Below the pieces are notes generated by a model. The model saw only the letters and a list, made by a program, of their open reading frames with translations, did no database searches and was not told the DNA's origin. Below, piece after piece: positions 51,401 through 59,661 of a stretch of DNA of 64,000 bases (the first letter of the stretch is position 1; each line of letters starts with the position of its first letter). This DNA is from Deltaproteobacteria bacterium (GTDB taxonomy: Bacteria > Myxococcota_A > UBA9160 > UBA4427). The stretch is from positions 1-64,000 of the forward strand of contig NZHD01000008.1 of the NCBI GenBank assembly GCA_002691205.1, written 5' to 3'. The position numbers were made by a program, and so were the translations under genes.

Positions 51401-52633
51401 TTGGAGGAATCGGTGCCGAGAGTCATCTCCGCGATTGGATTCGTCTTGATGATGTTCATCGCATGGCTCGCCTCAGTCAATCGAAAGAAATTCCCCTGGC
51501 GAACAGTCCTATGGGGCGTCTCGATTCAACTGGGACTTGGACTCGCGTTGCTCAAAACCTCTGCCGGAGACGTATTCTTCAGCCTAGTCTCCGAAGTCGT
51601 TGAGCGCCTACTCGAATACACGAACGCGGGAACCCGTCAGGTTTTCGGCGACCTCATGGACACAGGGTTCTCGTTCGCACTTGGCGTACTCCCCATCGTT
51701 GTTTTCATGGGAAGCCTCTTTGGCATTCTCTACCACCTGGGCGTTGTTCAGGTTTTCGTAAGTACCTTGTCTACACTTTTGACTCGCAGCATGAAAACAT
51801 CACCCGCTGAGAGTCTTGCCGCGGTGAGCAATGTGTTTGTCGGTATGATCGAATCGTGCTTAGTCATAAAGCCCTACATGCCAAACCTCACACGATCTGA
51901 ACTCTTTGCCACAATGTCCGTCGGAATGGCTACGGTGGCCGGCTCTGTCCTGCTCGCCTATGTCAATATCTTAGGCGGCGGCGCATTCGCTGGGCACCTG
52001 CTCACCGCCAGCATACTTTCTGCGCCCGCCGGTCTTTTGCTCGCTAAAATCATCGTTCCCGAAACTGAAATTCCAAAAACGGCCACTCCCTCAGGCGTGG
52101 CCGTCGAAAAAGCGCATACAAACCTCATCGATGCGGCAGCCGAAGGGGCTCTAAACGGACTGCGTATGGCCGCCTATATCGGAGCCATGCTTGTTGCTTT
52201 CGTGGCCTTAATCCACATGGCCAACGATATTCTCGGAGCAATGGGCCTTTGGCTCGGCATCCCTGACCTCAGCTTTCAAGGCATCCTTGGATTCCTCCTC
52301 TCTCCCCTGGCCTTCATGATGGGCGTCCCGTGGGAAGATGCACCCGCTGTAGGTTCGCTCATCGGCGTCAAAATCGTCCTTAATGAATTCATCGCCTACC
52401 AAGAACTCGGAGCCCAGATGGCCAACGGCGAATTGACCGAAAGGAGCCGCATCATCGCCTCCTACGCTCTCTGCGGTTTTGCCAATTTCGGATCGCTCGC
52501 CATCCTCCTTGGAGGCATCGGAGGAATGGCTCCTGGGCGTCGTCCAGAGGTTGCTCGACTCGGTCTCCGATCCATTCTTGCGGGATCGCTCGCCACTTTC
52601 ATGACAGCTTGCGTCGCAGGGATCCTACTCTGA
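51401..52633 (+). CDS. NupC-type concentrative nucleoside transporter
   Basis: 410 aa inner-membrane CNT-family symporter with about ten hydrophobic segments. Family motifs: GVPWEDAPAVGSLIGVKIVL, NEFIAYQEL and CGFANFGSLAILLGG. CNT proteins import nucleosides with H+ or Na+. Start is TTG 51401 with AGGAGG 8 nt upstream; a GTG at 51413 with GGAGG 5 nt upstream is an equally good inner start. It follows thiE by 12 bases, so it closes the ntrB-ntrC-thiE series. Whether it carries nucleosides or a thiamine precursor is unknown. Confidence 0.9.
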   Translation: MEESVPRVISAIGFVLMMFIAWLASVNRKKFPWRTVLWGVSIQLGLGLALLKTSAGDVFFSLVSEVVERLLEYTNAGTRQVFGDLMDTGFSFALGVLPIVVFMGSLFGILYHLGVVQVFVSTLSTLLTRSMKTSPAESLAAVSNVFVGMIESCLVIKPYMPNLTRSELFATMSVGMATVAGSVLLAYVNILGGGAFAGHLLTASILSAPAGLLLAKIIVPETEIPKTATPSGVAVEKAHTNLIDAAAEGALNGLRMAAYIGAMLVAFVALIHMANDILGAMGLWLGIPDLSFQGILGFLLSPLAFMMGVPWEDAPAVGSLIGVKIVLNEFIAYQELGAQMANGELTERSRIIASYALCGFANFGSLAILLGGIGGMAPGRRPEVARLGLRSILAGSLATFMTACVAGILL

Positions 52634-52748
52634 TTCTGCTACGAAAAGCCTATCTCCCGACCCCTCGCCTCCTTAAAATCGAATTCAACATCGTGTACTC
52701 TCAACCTGTATTTCAGCGTTGACTCGAAACAAACAGGGGATGAATCTA

Positions 52749-53573
52749 ATGAAGCAACTCACCGATCGAGTCGCTGTAATTACAGGAGCCGGAAGTGGCA
52801 TTGGCCGTGCAACCGCTCTGGCTCTCGCCAAAGAGGGTTGCGAACTCGCGCTTTCGGATGTCAATGAATCGGGTCTCCTTCAAACGGTTGCGTTAATCGG
52901 CGGTGACTCAACAAAAGTGACGACCTATCTGGTCGATGCGGCGAGCCCCACCGAAATGAAAAAATTCGCCGACGCCGTTGCCAGTGCTCACGGTCACGTC
53001 CATATCGTGATCAACAACGCCGGAGTTGCACTTGCAGGCAACATTGAAGAAAACAGCCTTGAAGATCTTGAATGGATGGTAGGAATCAACTTCTGGGGAG
53101 TCGTCTACGGATGCAAATTTTTCCTTCCCTACATCCGGAAGGAAGAGGAAGGTCACATCATCAACATTTCAAGCCTTGCGGGACTCATGGGCATCCCGAG
53201 TCTTGGAGGATATTCCGCTACTAAGGCCGCTGTTCGCTCCTGGACAGAAACACTTTCAAACGAACTCAGAGACACACCCATCAAAGTTTCATCAATTCAT
53301 CCGGGTGGAATCGCAACGTCTATCGTCGACCAAGCGCGTGTCGCTGAAAGCCTAAATCAAGAAGAAATGGCAACGAATTTTTCACAGCGCGGAGTGAGCC
53401 CCGATCGCGTCGCTCAGAAAATCGTCTCTGTATTGAAGTCAGGAAAACTCCGAGGCCTTATTTGCACAGAAACCTATGTGCTAGCAGCTCTGCTTCGAGT
53501 CATGCCCCGAACCACTCACCGACTGCTGGGTTGGGGGTGGCAGCGCGCCCAAAGCCAGGTCACTCGCCGCTAA
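52749..53573 (+). CDS. Short-chain dehydrogenase/reductase
   Basis: About 274 aa classical SDR. The NAD(P) motif TGAGSGIG (residues 12-19), NNAGVAL, and catalytic Ser...YSATK in ISSLAGLMGIPSLGGYSATKA are all present. The acidic residue after beta-2 (LSDVNESG) points to NAD. ATG 52749 is chosen over ATG 52740 because AGGGG then has normal spacing. Substrate unknown; hydroxysteroid or 3-hydroxyacyl type substrates are common in this group. A 107-base gap separates it from the transporter; convergent with lspA. Confidence 0.88.
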   Translation: MKQLTDRVAVITGAGSGIGRATALALAKEGCELALSDVNESGLLQTVALIGGDSTKVTTYLVDAASPTEMKKFADAVASAHGHVHIVINNAGVALAGNIEENSLEDLEWMVGINFWGVVYGCKFFLPYIRKEEEGHIINISSLAGLMGIPSLGGYSATKAAVRSWTETLSNELRDTPIKVSSIHPGGIATSIVDQARVAESLNQEEMATNFSQRGVSPDRVAQKIVSVLKSGKLRGLICTETYVLAALLRVMPRTTHRLLGWGWQRAQSQVTRR

Positions 53574-53651
53574 GGCTTCCGCGCTCCCGAAAAACGAGGA
53601 TGCCAGCTGAACGTATCCGACCTTTCTGACATGCCGCGGAAGCAACTGGCC

Positions 53652-54173
53652 CTAGACTGAATCTCGCCGAGAGTCCTCGGAATCAGAATCCTCGGGCTCT
53701 TCGGCCAGAAACATCTCGATCATCAAAATCCCTGTCCCGACGACGATCAGGCTATCGGCCACATTGAAGGTTGGCCAAACGTATCCCCCGAAAAGGTGAA
53801 CATTCAAGAAGTCAATTACTTCCCCATGAATCAATCGATCAGCTAGGTTTCCAACCGCGCCCGCCAAGATCATACCGAGAGCCATGGGGAGGAGTCGTTC
53901 TTCGGGAGCGTGTCGAAAAAGAAAAAGCAAGAGCAACACGATGGCCAAAAGCGCTGCCCCCACGAAGAGGGTCATCCTGAGTTCAACGGAACCATCGGCG
54001 AGAAAGCTAAAGATGCCTCCCGGATTTCTTACATGCGTAAGTTCGAAGAACCCAGGGATCACCCACTCACGCTCTCCGTAACGCAATCGATCAATGATCC
54101 AGTACTTACTGACTTGGTCTGCAATGAGACCAATGATGAAGGCGGCGCCAAACCACGCGTACTTGGGAGTCAT
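53652..54173 (-). CDS. lspA: Signal peptidase II (prolipoprotein signal peptidase)
   Basis: About 173 aa, four TM segments. The catalytic aspartates are in GAVGNLADRLIHGEVIDF and FNVADSLIVVG, and LIADQVSKYW near the N-terminus is conserved. It cleaves the signal of lipid-modified prolipoproteins in the inner membrane. ATG 54173 (MTPKYAW) gives the normal family length; the frame upstream is open but atypical. At least two candidate lipoprotein substrates (amidohydrolase at 55 kb, phosphodiesterase at 60 kb) are encoded nearby. An acidic C-terminal tail follows the last TM. Confidence 0.93.
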   Translation of the reverse strand: MTPKYAWFGAAFIIGLIADQVSKYWIIDRLRYGEREWVIPGFFELTHVRNPGGIFSFLADGSVELRMTLFVGAALLAIVLLLLFLFRHAPEERLLPMALGMILAGAVGNLADRLIHGEVIDFLNVHLFGGYVWPTFNVADSLIVVGTGILMIEMFLAEEPEDSDSEDSRRDSV

Positions 54174-54262
54174 TGAGCAAACCCTAGCATGCGCCTCTTG
54201 AAGCTGCTCACAACTCAAATCGAAAGCCGTCTGAGAGTGCGAATTGAGAGTGAGGCCGCTGA

Positions 54263-55282
54263 ATGGTAGGCTGGTCATGGAGCGGCCTTCTGCCGTGCGG
54301 AGACGAATTGGGAATAAGGCCGATCGCCGTAGCTCTCGTTTTCTTGATCGGCTTTGCCGTATTCGCTTTCCTATCATGGGATCCGTCTCCAAAGACCAAC
54401 ACGTCTTTCGATCTTAAAAAAAACGGTCTCTGGCTTGGCCATAAATGGTATACCGGCTTAGGAGTCCGCTCAGGAGATCCCGTTACCACCGAGGATTCAA
54501 GAGAACTTATCGAAGACCTTGAGAAACACGGCATCTCTCATGTCTTTATCCATGTCGGCCCAGCCGGCCCCGATGGAACTCTCCCCCACCCTGCCGGCGC
54601 TAGCCTGGAGACGCTGAGAAAAAGTCAACCTCAACTTCAAATGCTGGCTTGGCTAGGGGCCCGCGTCGACAAACTCGACCTGACTGATCCAACTTTTTTG
54701 ATCAACCTCGAAAACTCGATTGAACAGCTTCGCAACGAAGGTTTCGATGGCGTTCATTTTGACTTTGAGCCTATGCGCGACTTTGAAGACGGATATCTCG
54801 AGCTTCTCGAGCGAGTTCGGCAACGGATGGGAAAAAACTTCACCATCAGCCAAGCCACACCCCGTGCGGGTCCATTCGGAATCTCTGTCGGCCCACTCAA
54901 AAGCAGCTTCTGGTCGGAGGAGTATTACCGCGAAACTATGTTACGAAGTGATCAAACCGTGGTCATGGCCTACGACACAAACCTCAGCTTCAAAAAGGGA
55001 TACATCACTTTCGTCCGCCACCAAACTCATCTCATGGCTGATTGGGCCTGCAGCACGCCCGGCCATGAGGCCCTCATTGGCATCCCTGCTTACGAAGATG
55101 TGCCGCTCTACTCCGATCCAGAGATCGAAAATATCCGCACAGCCAGCCTAGGGGTTCGGTCTGCCCTTGAATCAAGAGACGGTGATGCAGGATGCATCCG
55201 AGGGGTCGCCGTATATGCAAACTGGGTTACTGACGACGACGAATGGAAAGACTATCAAAACTACTGGGTAAAACCTGAATGA
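54263..55282 (+). CDS. Membrane-anchored GH18-like glycosidase
   Basis: 339 aa. One N-terminal membrane segment (residues about 20-38) leads to an extracytoplasmic TIM-barrel-like domain. DGVHFDFEP (162-170) matches the GH18 catalytic motif D-x-x-D-x-D-x-E except that the second Asp is His165; the general acid E169 and neighbouring D167 are kept. MAYD near residue 238 fits the barrel strand that usually carries a substrate Asp. The activity could be on chitin-like or peptidoglycan N-acetylglucosamine, inferred only. The start has GTGAGG 7 nt upstream. The stop overlaps the amidohydrolase start (ATGATG), so the two are coupled. Confidence 0.72.
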   Translation: MVGWSWSGLLPCGDELGIRPIAVALVFLIGFAVFAFLSWDPSPKTNTSFDLKKNGLWLGHKWYTGLGVRSGDPVTTEDSRELIEDLEKHGISHVFIHVGPAGPDGTLPHPAGASLETLRKSQPQLQMLAWLGARVDKLDLTDPTFLINLENSIEQLRNEGFDGVHFDFEPMRDFEDGYLELLERVRQRMGKNFTISQATPRAGPFGISVGPLKSSFWSEEYYRETMLRSDQTVVMAYDTNLSFKKGYITFVRHQTHLMADWACSTPGHEALIGIPAYEDVPLYSDPEIENIRTASLGVRSALESRDGDAGCIRGVAVYANWVTDDDEWKDYQNYWVKPE

Positions 55283-56520
55283 TGAACCTACAAATGAAAT
55301 CGAATCTAGGTCGTCGAACTTTCCTAAAACGGCTCGGACTGGTCGCCGCCTCAAGTCTGAGCCTTCCTCTCTCGGGATGCTATGACACAGATCGCTACAC
55401 CGAGGAGGATGCCTTCAAACTCAAAGAGCAGATGCGTGAAGAAAAAGAACGTTCGGGGAAAAGTCGTTTCGGGCCTCATCGCTATCGCGGATATCGCGGC
55501 TTATCCAAGCTCCCCTACTTTGAGATGAACAACCAAGGAGAGCTAAAATGTGTGGTCGAAAATCTCCCGCCAATTATTGACTGCCACACGCACCTTGGAA
55601 TCTCTGCCCTGCTCGCACCTTCTATAGATCTGCTCGCGCGAACTCAACGAGTCCATCATTTCCTCGACTGCGACGCCACCCAACCGGGCTGCGTGCTGGA
55701 TTTAGACGTTTATATCAATGCCAATTTCGATGCAGACCAGCTCAAAGAACTCGAGTGGGAGTCCATCGGCCAATTGACCTGGGGAAGCAAATACGCTGAA
55801 ACGCATACAATTCCGAATCTCCTAAACGAAATGGATGCGAGTTGTATTCAAAAAGCCCTTGTTTTACCCATCGCGCTTGGCTTGCCTTTCGGAGACCACT
55901 TAGCGGACGAGTGGATGGCCGCAATTGAGAGTTCCAATTCAGGAGACCGCCTGCTGCCCGGTGCCTCCATCCATCCTCGCGACACCGACGCGCTGCTTGA
56001 GTTGAGAAGGCAAGCTTCACTTGGCGCCCGCGCTGTAAAGCTACATCCCGCCGTCCAACGCTTTTTCCCAGATGATCCCGAGATGAATCTCATCTACCAG
56101 GAATGCGGACGCCTCGGACTCCCCGTATTTTTCCATGGAGGTCGTGCAGGAATTGAACCGGGCTATACGCACCGCTTCACGCTCATCCGCAACTACGAAG
56201 CCGCTGTGGCCGAACATCCCGATGTCAACTTCATCCTGGGACATGCAGGAGCCAGAGACGTAGCCGATGCGATTCCCTTTGCTCTTCGAAACCCGAACGT
56301 CTTTCTTGATATCCACGGTCAAGGCATTCGACAGATTGACGAACTCATCGAGACTCTGGGTGCCGATCGCTTGCTCTTCGGTTCCGATTGGCCCTTCTAC
56401 CATGAAGCTGCCACCCTGGCTAAAATTTTAATCGTCACCGAGGGTCAGCCCGAAAAGCGCGATGCGATTCTCTCAGGAACAGCCCAGAGATTGCTCAGGC
56501 CTCCTCAAAATAGCGGCTGA
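55279..56520 (+). CDS. Tat-exported lipoprotein, amidohydrolase-2 family
   Basis: 413 aa. A twin-arginine signal (RRTFLKR, residues 12-18) with a lipobox LSGC (Cys34) marks a folded lipoprotein exported by Tat. A charged linker (40-95) precedes an amidohydrolase TIM barrel: IIDCHTHLG (His103, His105), VKLHPA, FILGHAGARD and LLFGSDWPF supply the metal and catalytic residues seen in TatD/ACMSD-like enzymes. It hydrolyses or decarboxylates an unknown small substrate outside the cytoplasm. Coupled to the GH18-like gene by a four-base overlap. Amidohydrolases of this kind are normally cytoplasmic, so export is unusual. Confidence 0.85.
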   Translation: MMNLQMKSNLGRRTFLKRLGLVAASSLSLPLSGCYDTDRYTEEDAFKLKEQMREEKERSGKSRFGPHRYRGYRGLSKLPYFEMNNQGELKCVVENLPPIIDCHTHLGISALLAPSIDLLARTQRVHHFLDCDATQPGCVLDLDVYINANFDADQLKELEWESIGQLTWGSKYAETHTIPNLLNEMDASCIQKALVLPIALGLPFGDHLADEWMAAIESSNSGDRLLPGASIHPRDTDALLELRRQASLGARAVKLHPAVQRFFPDDPEMNLIYQECGRLGLPVFFHGGRAGIEPGYTHRFTLIRNYEAAVAEHPDVNFILGHAGARDVADAIPFALRNPNVFLDIHGQGIRQIDELIETLGADRLLFGSDWPFYHEAATLAKILIVTEGQPEKRDAILSGTAQRLLRPPQNSG

Positions 56521-56527
56521 AAAAAAG

Positions 56528-57583
56528 TCACCCCCCTCGACCTCCATGAGAAAAGCCTAACTCCAGGATCGCGTCCGCAGCGACCCACCGGAAAACATCT
56601 TCCGAGCAAATCTGATCTTCACGCCAGCAAACTTCCGCCAAACGAATGACATGCTCCTGCGCCGAACAAGCTGCGCGGTAGCGCATCTCATCCCAGGACT
56701 CCGAGAGCTTCAGAAGATCTGCGGATGGACGAAATGCTTGACTGGACTCACCATACGTGCAGTGAACCGCAAGCACCCCTTGCAATGCATATCCTAACCC
56801 CCGCTCCACCGTCTCCTCATTCAGGTACGGAAGGAAAGAACGTAGGGCCGATGCTCCGGTGAGACCGAACAAATAAGGGAGGCGATGCGCCGGATGTTTG
56901 AGATAAAGATGGGCGGCTTCCGAACAAAGCCGACTGACGAAAACAGAAGGCTCGAACTCCCGCAGGTCGGCACGTTCAATTGTGGGCACGAAAAGGGTGT
57001 GATTCTCTAGTGCATTCACAGCCTGGGAGACCAGCACCGGATGAGGCTCCGAAAGAGAAGCCGGCTGTAAATTCTTAAAAATCTGTTCAAGTCCGTAGCC
57101 CGGCTCGCTTTCACAACCTGGAACCCCAGGGAGTTCCTGATAGCGAGAAGCCCAGTAGGCAAGGCCGCGGACCATCTCTTCTCGCCGATGGGCTGATTCT
57201 AGGCCTTCAAGAGCCCGAATAGCGTGAGCTAAACGAACTGGACCATGAAAGGCCGCTGCAAAATAACCAGCCAAAAAAACAGGCAGCTTCTCTCTCAACA
57301 ACTCCCATTCGGCCCCCGCTTCGTGCTCAGGGGCGAACGTGACGACCCAATCCTCAGGAAGCCCGTTCCCCAGTGCCTCCTTTTGCCCAGCCTCCGGTAT
57401 GGGCTGGCCCACCTCCAGGAACTGCAATCGGGGCAGGTAGACGTCTAGGAAGGCCTCTGTGAGGACGTCGTGCCCCAGCGCGTGTAGCGCCTCAGACACC
57501 ATAGGCCCGTTATTGCAAAGACCCGCCCCATATTCAAAGGAGCACTCACGCATTCGAGCTAATCCATGATCAAGTTCGTTCAA
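56528..57583 (-). CDS. Questin-oxidase-like protein (DUF4243)
   Basis: 351 aa all-alpha protein. NNGPMVSEALHALGHDV near residues 24-40, ending with a repeated helical C-terminal half (HCTYG, HVIRLAEVCWRE), resembles the questin oxidase/DUF4243 family. The fungal founding member performs oxidative ring opening of an anthraquinone; bacterial members have no known role. No cofactor motif is seen. Start is TTG 57583 with GGAG 6 nt upstream; the Met at 57553 is an alternative. Convergent with the amidohydrolase (8 bases) and divergent from mrp. Confidence 0.72.
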   Translation of the reverse strand: MNELDHGLARMRECSFEYGAGLCNNGPMVSEALHALGHDVLTEAFLDVYLPRLQFLEVGQPIPEAGQKEALGNGLPEDWVVTFAPEHEAGAEWELLREKLPVFLAGYFAAAFHGPVRLAHAIRALEGLESAHRREEMVRGLAYWASRYQELPGVPGCESEPGYGLEQIFKNLQPASLSEPHPVLVSQAVNALENHTLFVPTIERADLREFEPSVFVSRLCSEAAHLYLKHPAHRLPYLFGLTGASALRSFLPYLNEETVERGLGYALQGVLAVHCTYGESSQAFRPSADLLKLSESWDEMRYRAACSAQEHVIRLAEVCWREDQICSEDVFRWVAADAILELGFSHGGRGG

Positions 57584-57673
57584 ACCCTTCTCCCGGTCAT
57601 TTTTCCATACGCTACATTCATTGTTCGTTTGACGCCCCAGATGGAGCGGAATACCCCAACTTCAAGGAATCCG

Positions 57674-58780
57674 ATGACGAATCCCGTAACCCAATCCCAG
57701 ATCCTCGACGCTTTGCGCCCCATTATGGACCCCGACTTTAATAAGAGTATTGTGGATCTTGACTTCATCAAGAACATAAAAATCGATGGGGCCCGCGTTT
57801 CCTTCGAAATCGAGCTGACCACGCCGGCTTGTCCTGTAAAAGCCGAATTTGAAAGAGAAGGCCGAGAGCGAGTCGAAGCCCTTGAGGGCGTTTCCGTGGC
57901 TGAAGTCAGCATGACGTCTCAGACTCGACAAGCGTCCCCGACGGGCGTCAAGGAAAAGGTGATCCTACCGGGTGTTCGAAACTTAGTAGCGGTGGCTTCT
58001 GGAAAAGGCGGAGTGGGGAAAAGCACGGTGGCCCTCAATCTGGCTCTTTCACTGAAGCAAAGCGGAGCCAAGGTCGGACTCATGGATGCCGACGTATACG
58101 GACCTTCGCTTCCCTTGCTCACAGGTGTGACAGGTCAACCTGCCACCACATCGAATCAACGCATTATTCCGCTTGAATCCTTCGGCATTCGACTCATGTC
58201 CATGGGCTTTTTCTTAGACGACAACTCACCGGTGATCTGGCGTGGCCCCATGGTCCATGGATTGATCAAGCAGTTCCTCACAGATGTCGCCTGGGGCGAA
58301 CTTGATTATCTGATCATCGATTTGCCTCCCGGTACAGGAGATGCGGCGCTCACCTTAACTCAGCTCGCCCCCCTTGCTGGCGCCGTGATCGTGACCACCG
58401 CCAACGACCTTTCTCTCATTGATGCGCGTAAGGGCCTGCAGATGTTTAACAAAGTCAATGTGCCCATCCTGGGTATCGTTGAAAACATGTCCTACTTCAC
58501 GCCTCCCGAACTGCCCGACAATAAGTACTACCTGTTTGGCCGGGACGGCGGAAAACGTGTGGCCGAGGAGCTTGGAATTCCCTTTCTTGGCGAAGTGCCC
58601 ATCGACCCTCGAATGGCGGGTTACAGCGATCGAGGAGAACCGGTCACGATTGTCTCACCGGAATCGGACAGCGCTCGGGCCTTCAAAGAAATTAGTGGCC
58701 AGGTGGCTCGACGACTTTCCACGATTGCAATGAAAGAACCCTCCATCCTGGAAGCGGACATCGCCTGGTCAAACTCCTAA
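57674..58780 (+). CDS. mrp: Mrp/NBP35-type P-loop Fe-S carrier ATPase
   Basis: About 368 aa. An N-terminal MIP18/DUF59 domain (residues 5-80) is followed by the deviant Walker A GKGGVGKS (110-117), and by IIDLPPGTGDAALT and VPIDPRM. Mrp proteins carry or insert Fe-S clusters in the cytoplasm. The usual C-terminal CxxC after ENMSYF is missing (here TPPELPDNKYY), as in some Mrp variants known from other phyla. ATG 57674 is chosen with AAGGA 6 nt upstream. Neighbouring Fe-S clients could include FrdB. Confidence 0.93.
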   Translation: MTNPVTQSQILDALRPIMDPDFNKSIVDLDFIKNIKIDGARVSFEIELTTPACPVKAEFEREGRERVEALEGVSVAEVSMTSQTRQASPTGVKEKVILPGVRNLVAVASGKGGVGKSTVALNLALSLKQSGAKVGLMDADVYGPSLPLLTGVTGQPATTSNQRIIPLESFGIRLMSMGFFLDDNSPVIWRGPMVHGLIKQFLTDVAWGELDYLIIDLPPGTGDAALTLTQLAPLAGAVIVTTANDLSLIDARKGLQMFNKVNVPILGIVENMSYFTPPELPDNKYYLFGRDGGKRVAEELGIPFLGEVPIDPRMAGYSDRGEPVTIVSPESDSARAFKEISGQVARRLSTIAMKEPSILEADIAWSNS

Positions 58781-58900
58781 AAGAAAATCATCTTCCCACA
58801 GAGCGGAAAGCAAAAGCTGTCTCGGGGAAACCTAAGCCTTTAGACCAGGCAACCCAAGATTAAACAGCCGAAGGAGAGATGGAAGCTTGATCTCGATTCC

Positions 58901-59647
58901 TTACTCGGATTGATGCAGCAGGTAGTAAAATAAGGGCGGAGCAGGCTCCACAGGAGACGATTTAAGTGCTTCAGCAAAGTCCGCGTAGCTGTCAAACCGC
59001 TTTAAATCCAAGTTCCCCGGCGGCTCAAAGAACTCTTCTTCGACGGACAGATCCGGAATCCATTGAACCCAGTCCAATTCGGACTTTCGGTTTGTGCCGC
59101 GACTGTAAGTCTCCAACCTAAGCGGGAATTTGAGAGAATTTTGAGTCACCCATAAGGTGCGCTTTCCCTGATTGTCCGTCACGCGGTACACCTCAGCGCG
59201 AACCCCATTCAGACTCTCCTCACGGATTTTCTCACCGCCAGCGGCCCACAATTCGTAAAGATCCAAAGCAAAAGGTCGAATGCGTTCTTTATCCTTTGCT
59301 ACGGAAGAAGAGGAACGCTTGATCCGGTAGCCCTTCCGAGTGAGAGCGTCGTAGGTGTAGTAGTACTTTTTGTCCACCAGTGTGACGATCGGGTGCCCCG
59401 CCACCACCGTCTCCGATCGAAAAAGAGACCCGAGAGACCAATACTGCGCCATGACCCGATCGAAATCAGAATGTCCAAAAGTCATGGCGTAGTACGCGTT
59501 TGGAGTGTTAGCCGTAGGCTGGGTGGCCTTCTCTTGGGCCACTGCGCCAAAGGCCGCGAAGATGAAACTCACTGCTCCCACCAAGAGAAAAAGCGCCCTG
59601 GATGTAGCGACTCTACGCTGATTCAGTAAAAGAGTTTTTTGAAACAT
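58901..59647 (-). CDS. LolA-like periplasmic protein
   Basis: 248 aa. A signal peptide (LFLLVGAVSFIFAAFGAVA, cleavage near AQE) is followed by a beta-rich domain of LolA/LolB type: long strands such as RAEVYRVTDNQGKRTLWVTQ and LRLETYSRG that would form the half-barrel holding a lipid. Similar proteins are annotated as outer-membrane lipoprotein-sorting proteins and often travel with MMPL exporters; here the exporter is 25 kb away. It starts 14 bases after the phosphodiesterase gene, so both are one unit. Family assignment is moderate. Confidence 0.65.
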   Translation of the reverse strand: MFQKTLLLNQRRVATSRALFLLVGAVSFIFAAFGAVAQEKATQPTANTPNAYYAMTFGHSDFDRVMAQYWSLGSLFRSETVVAGHPIVTLVDKKYYYTYDALTRKGYRIKRSSSSVAKDKERIRPFALDLYELWAAGGEKIREESLNGVRAEVYRVTDNQGKRTLWVTQNSLKFPLRLETYSRGTNRKSELDWVQWIPDLSVEEEFFEPPGNLDLKRFDSYADFAEALKSSPVEPAPPLFYYLLHQSE

Positions 59648-59661
59648 GGCTGCACCTAACT

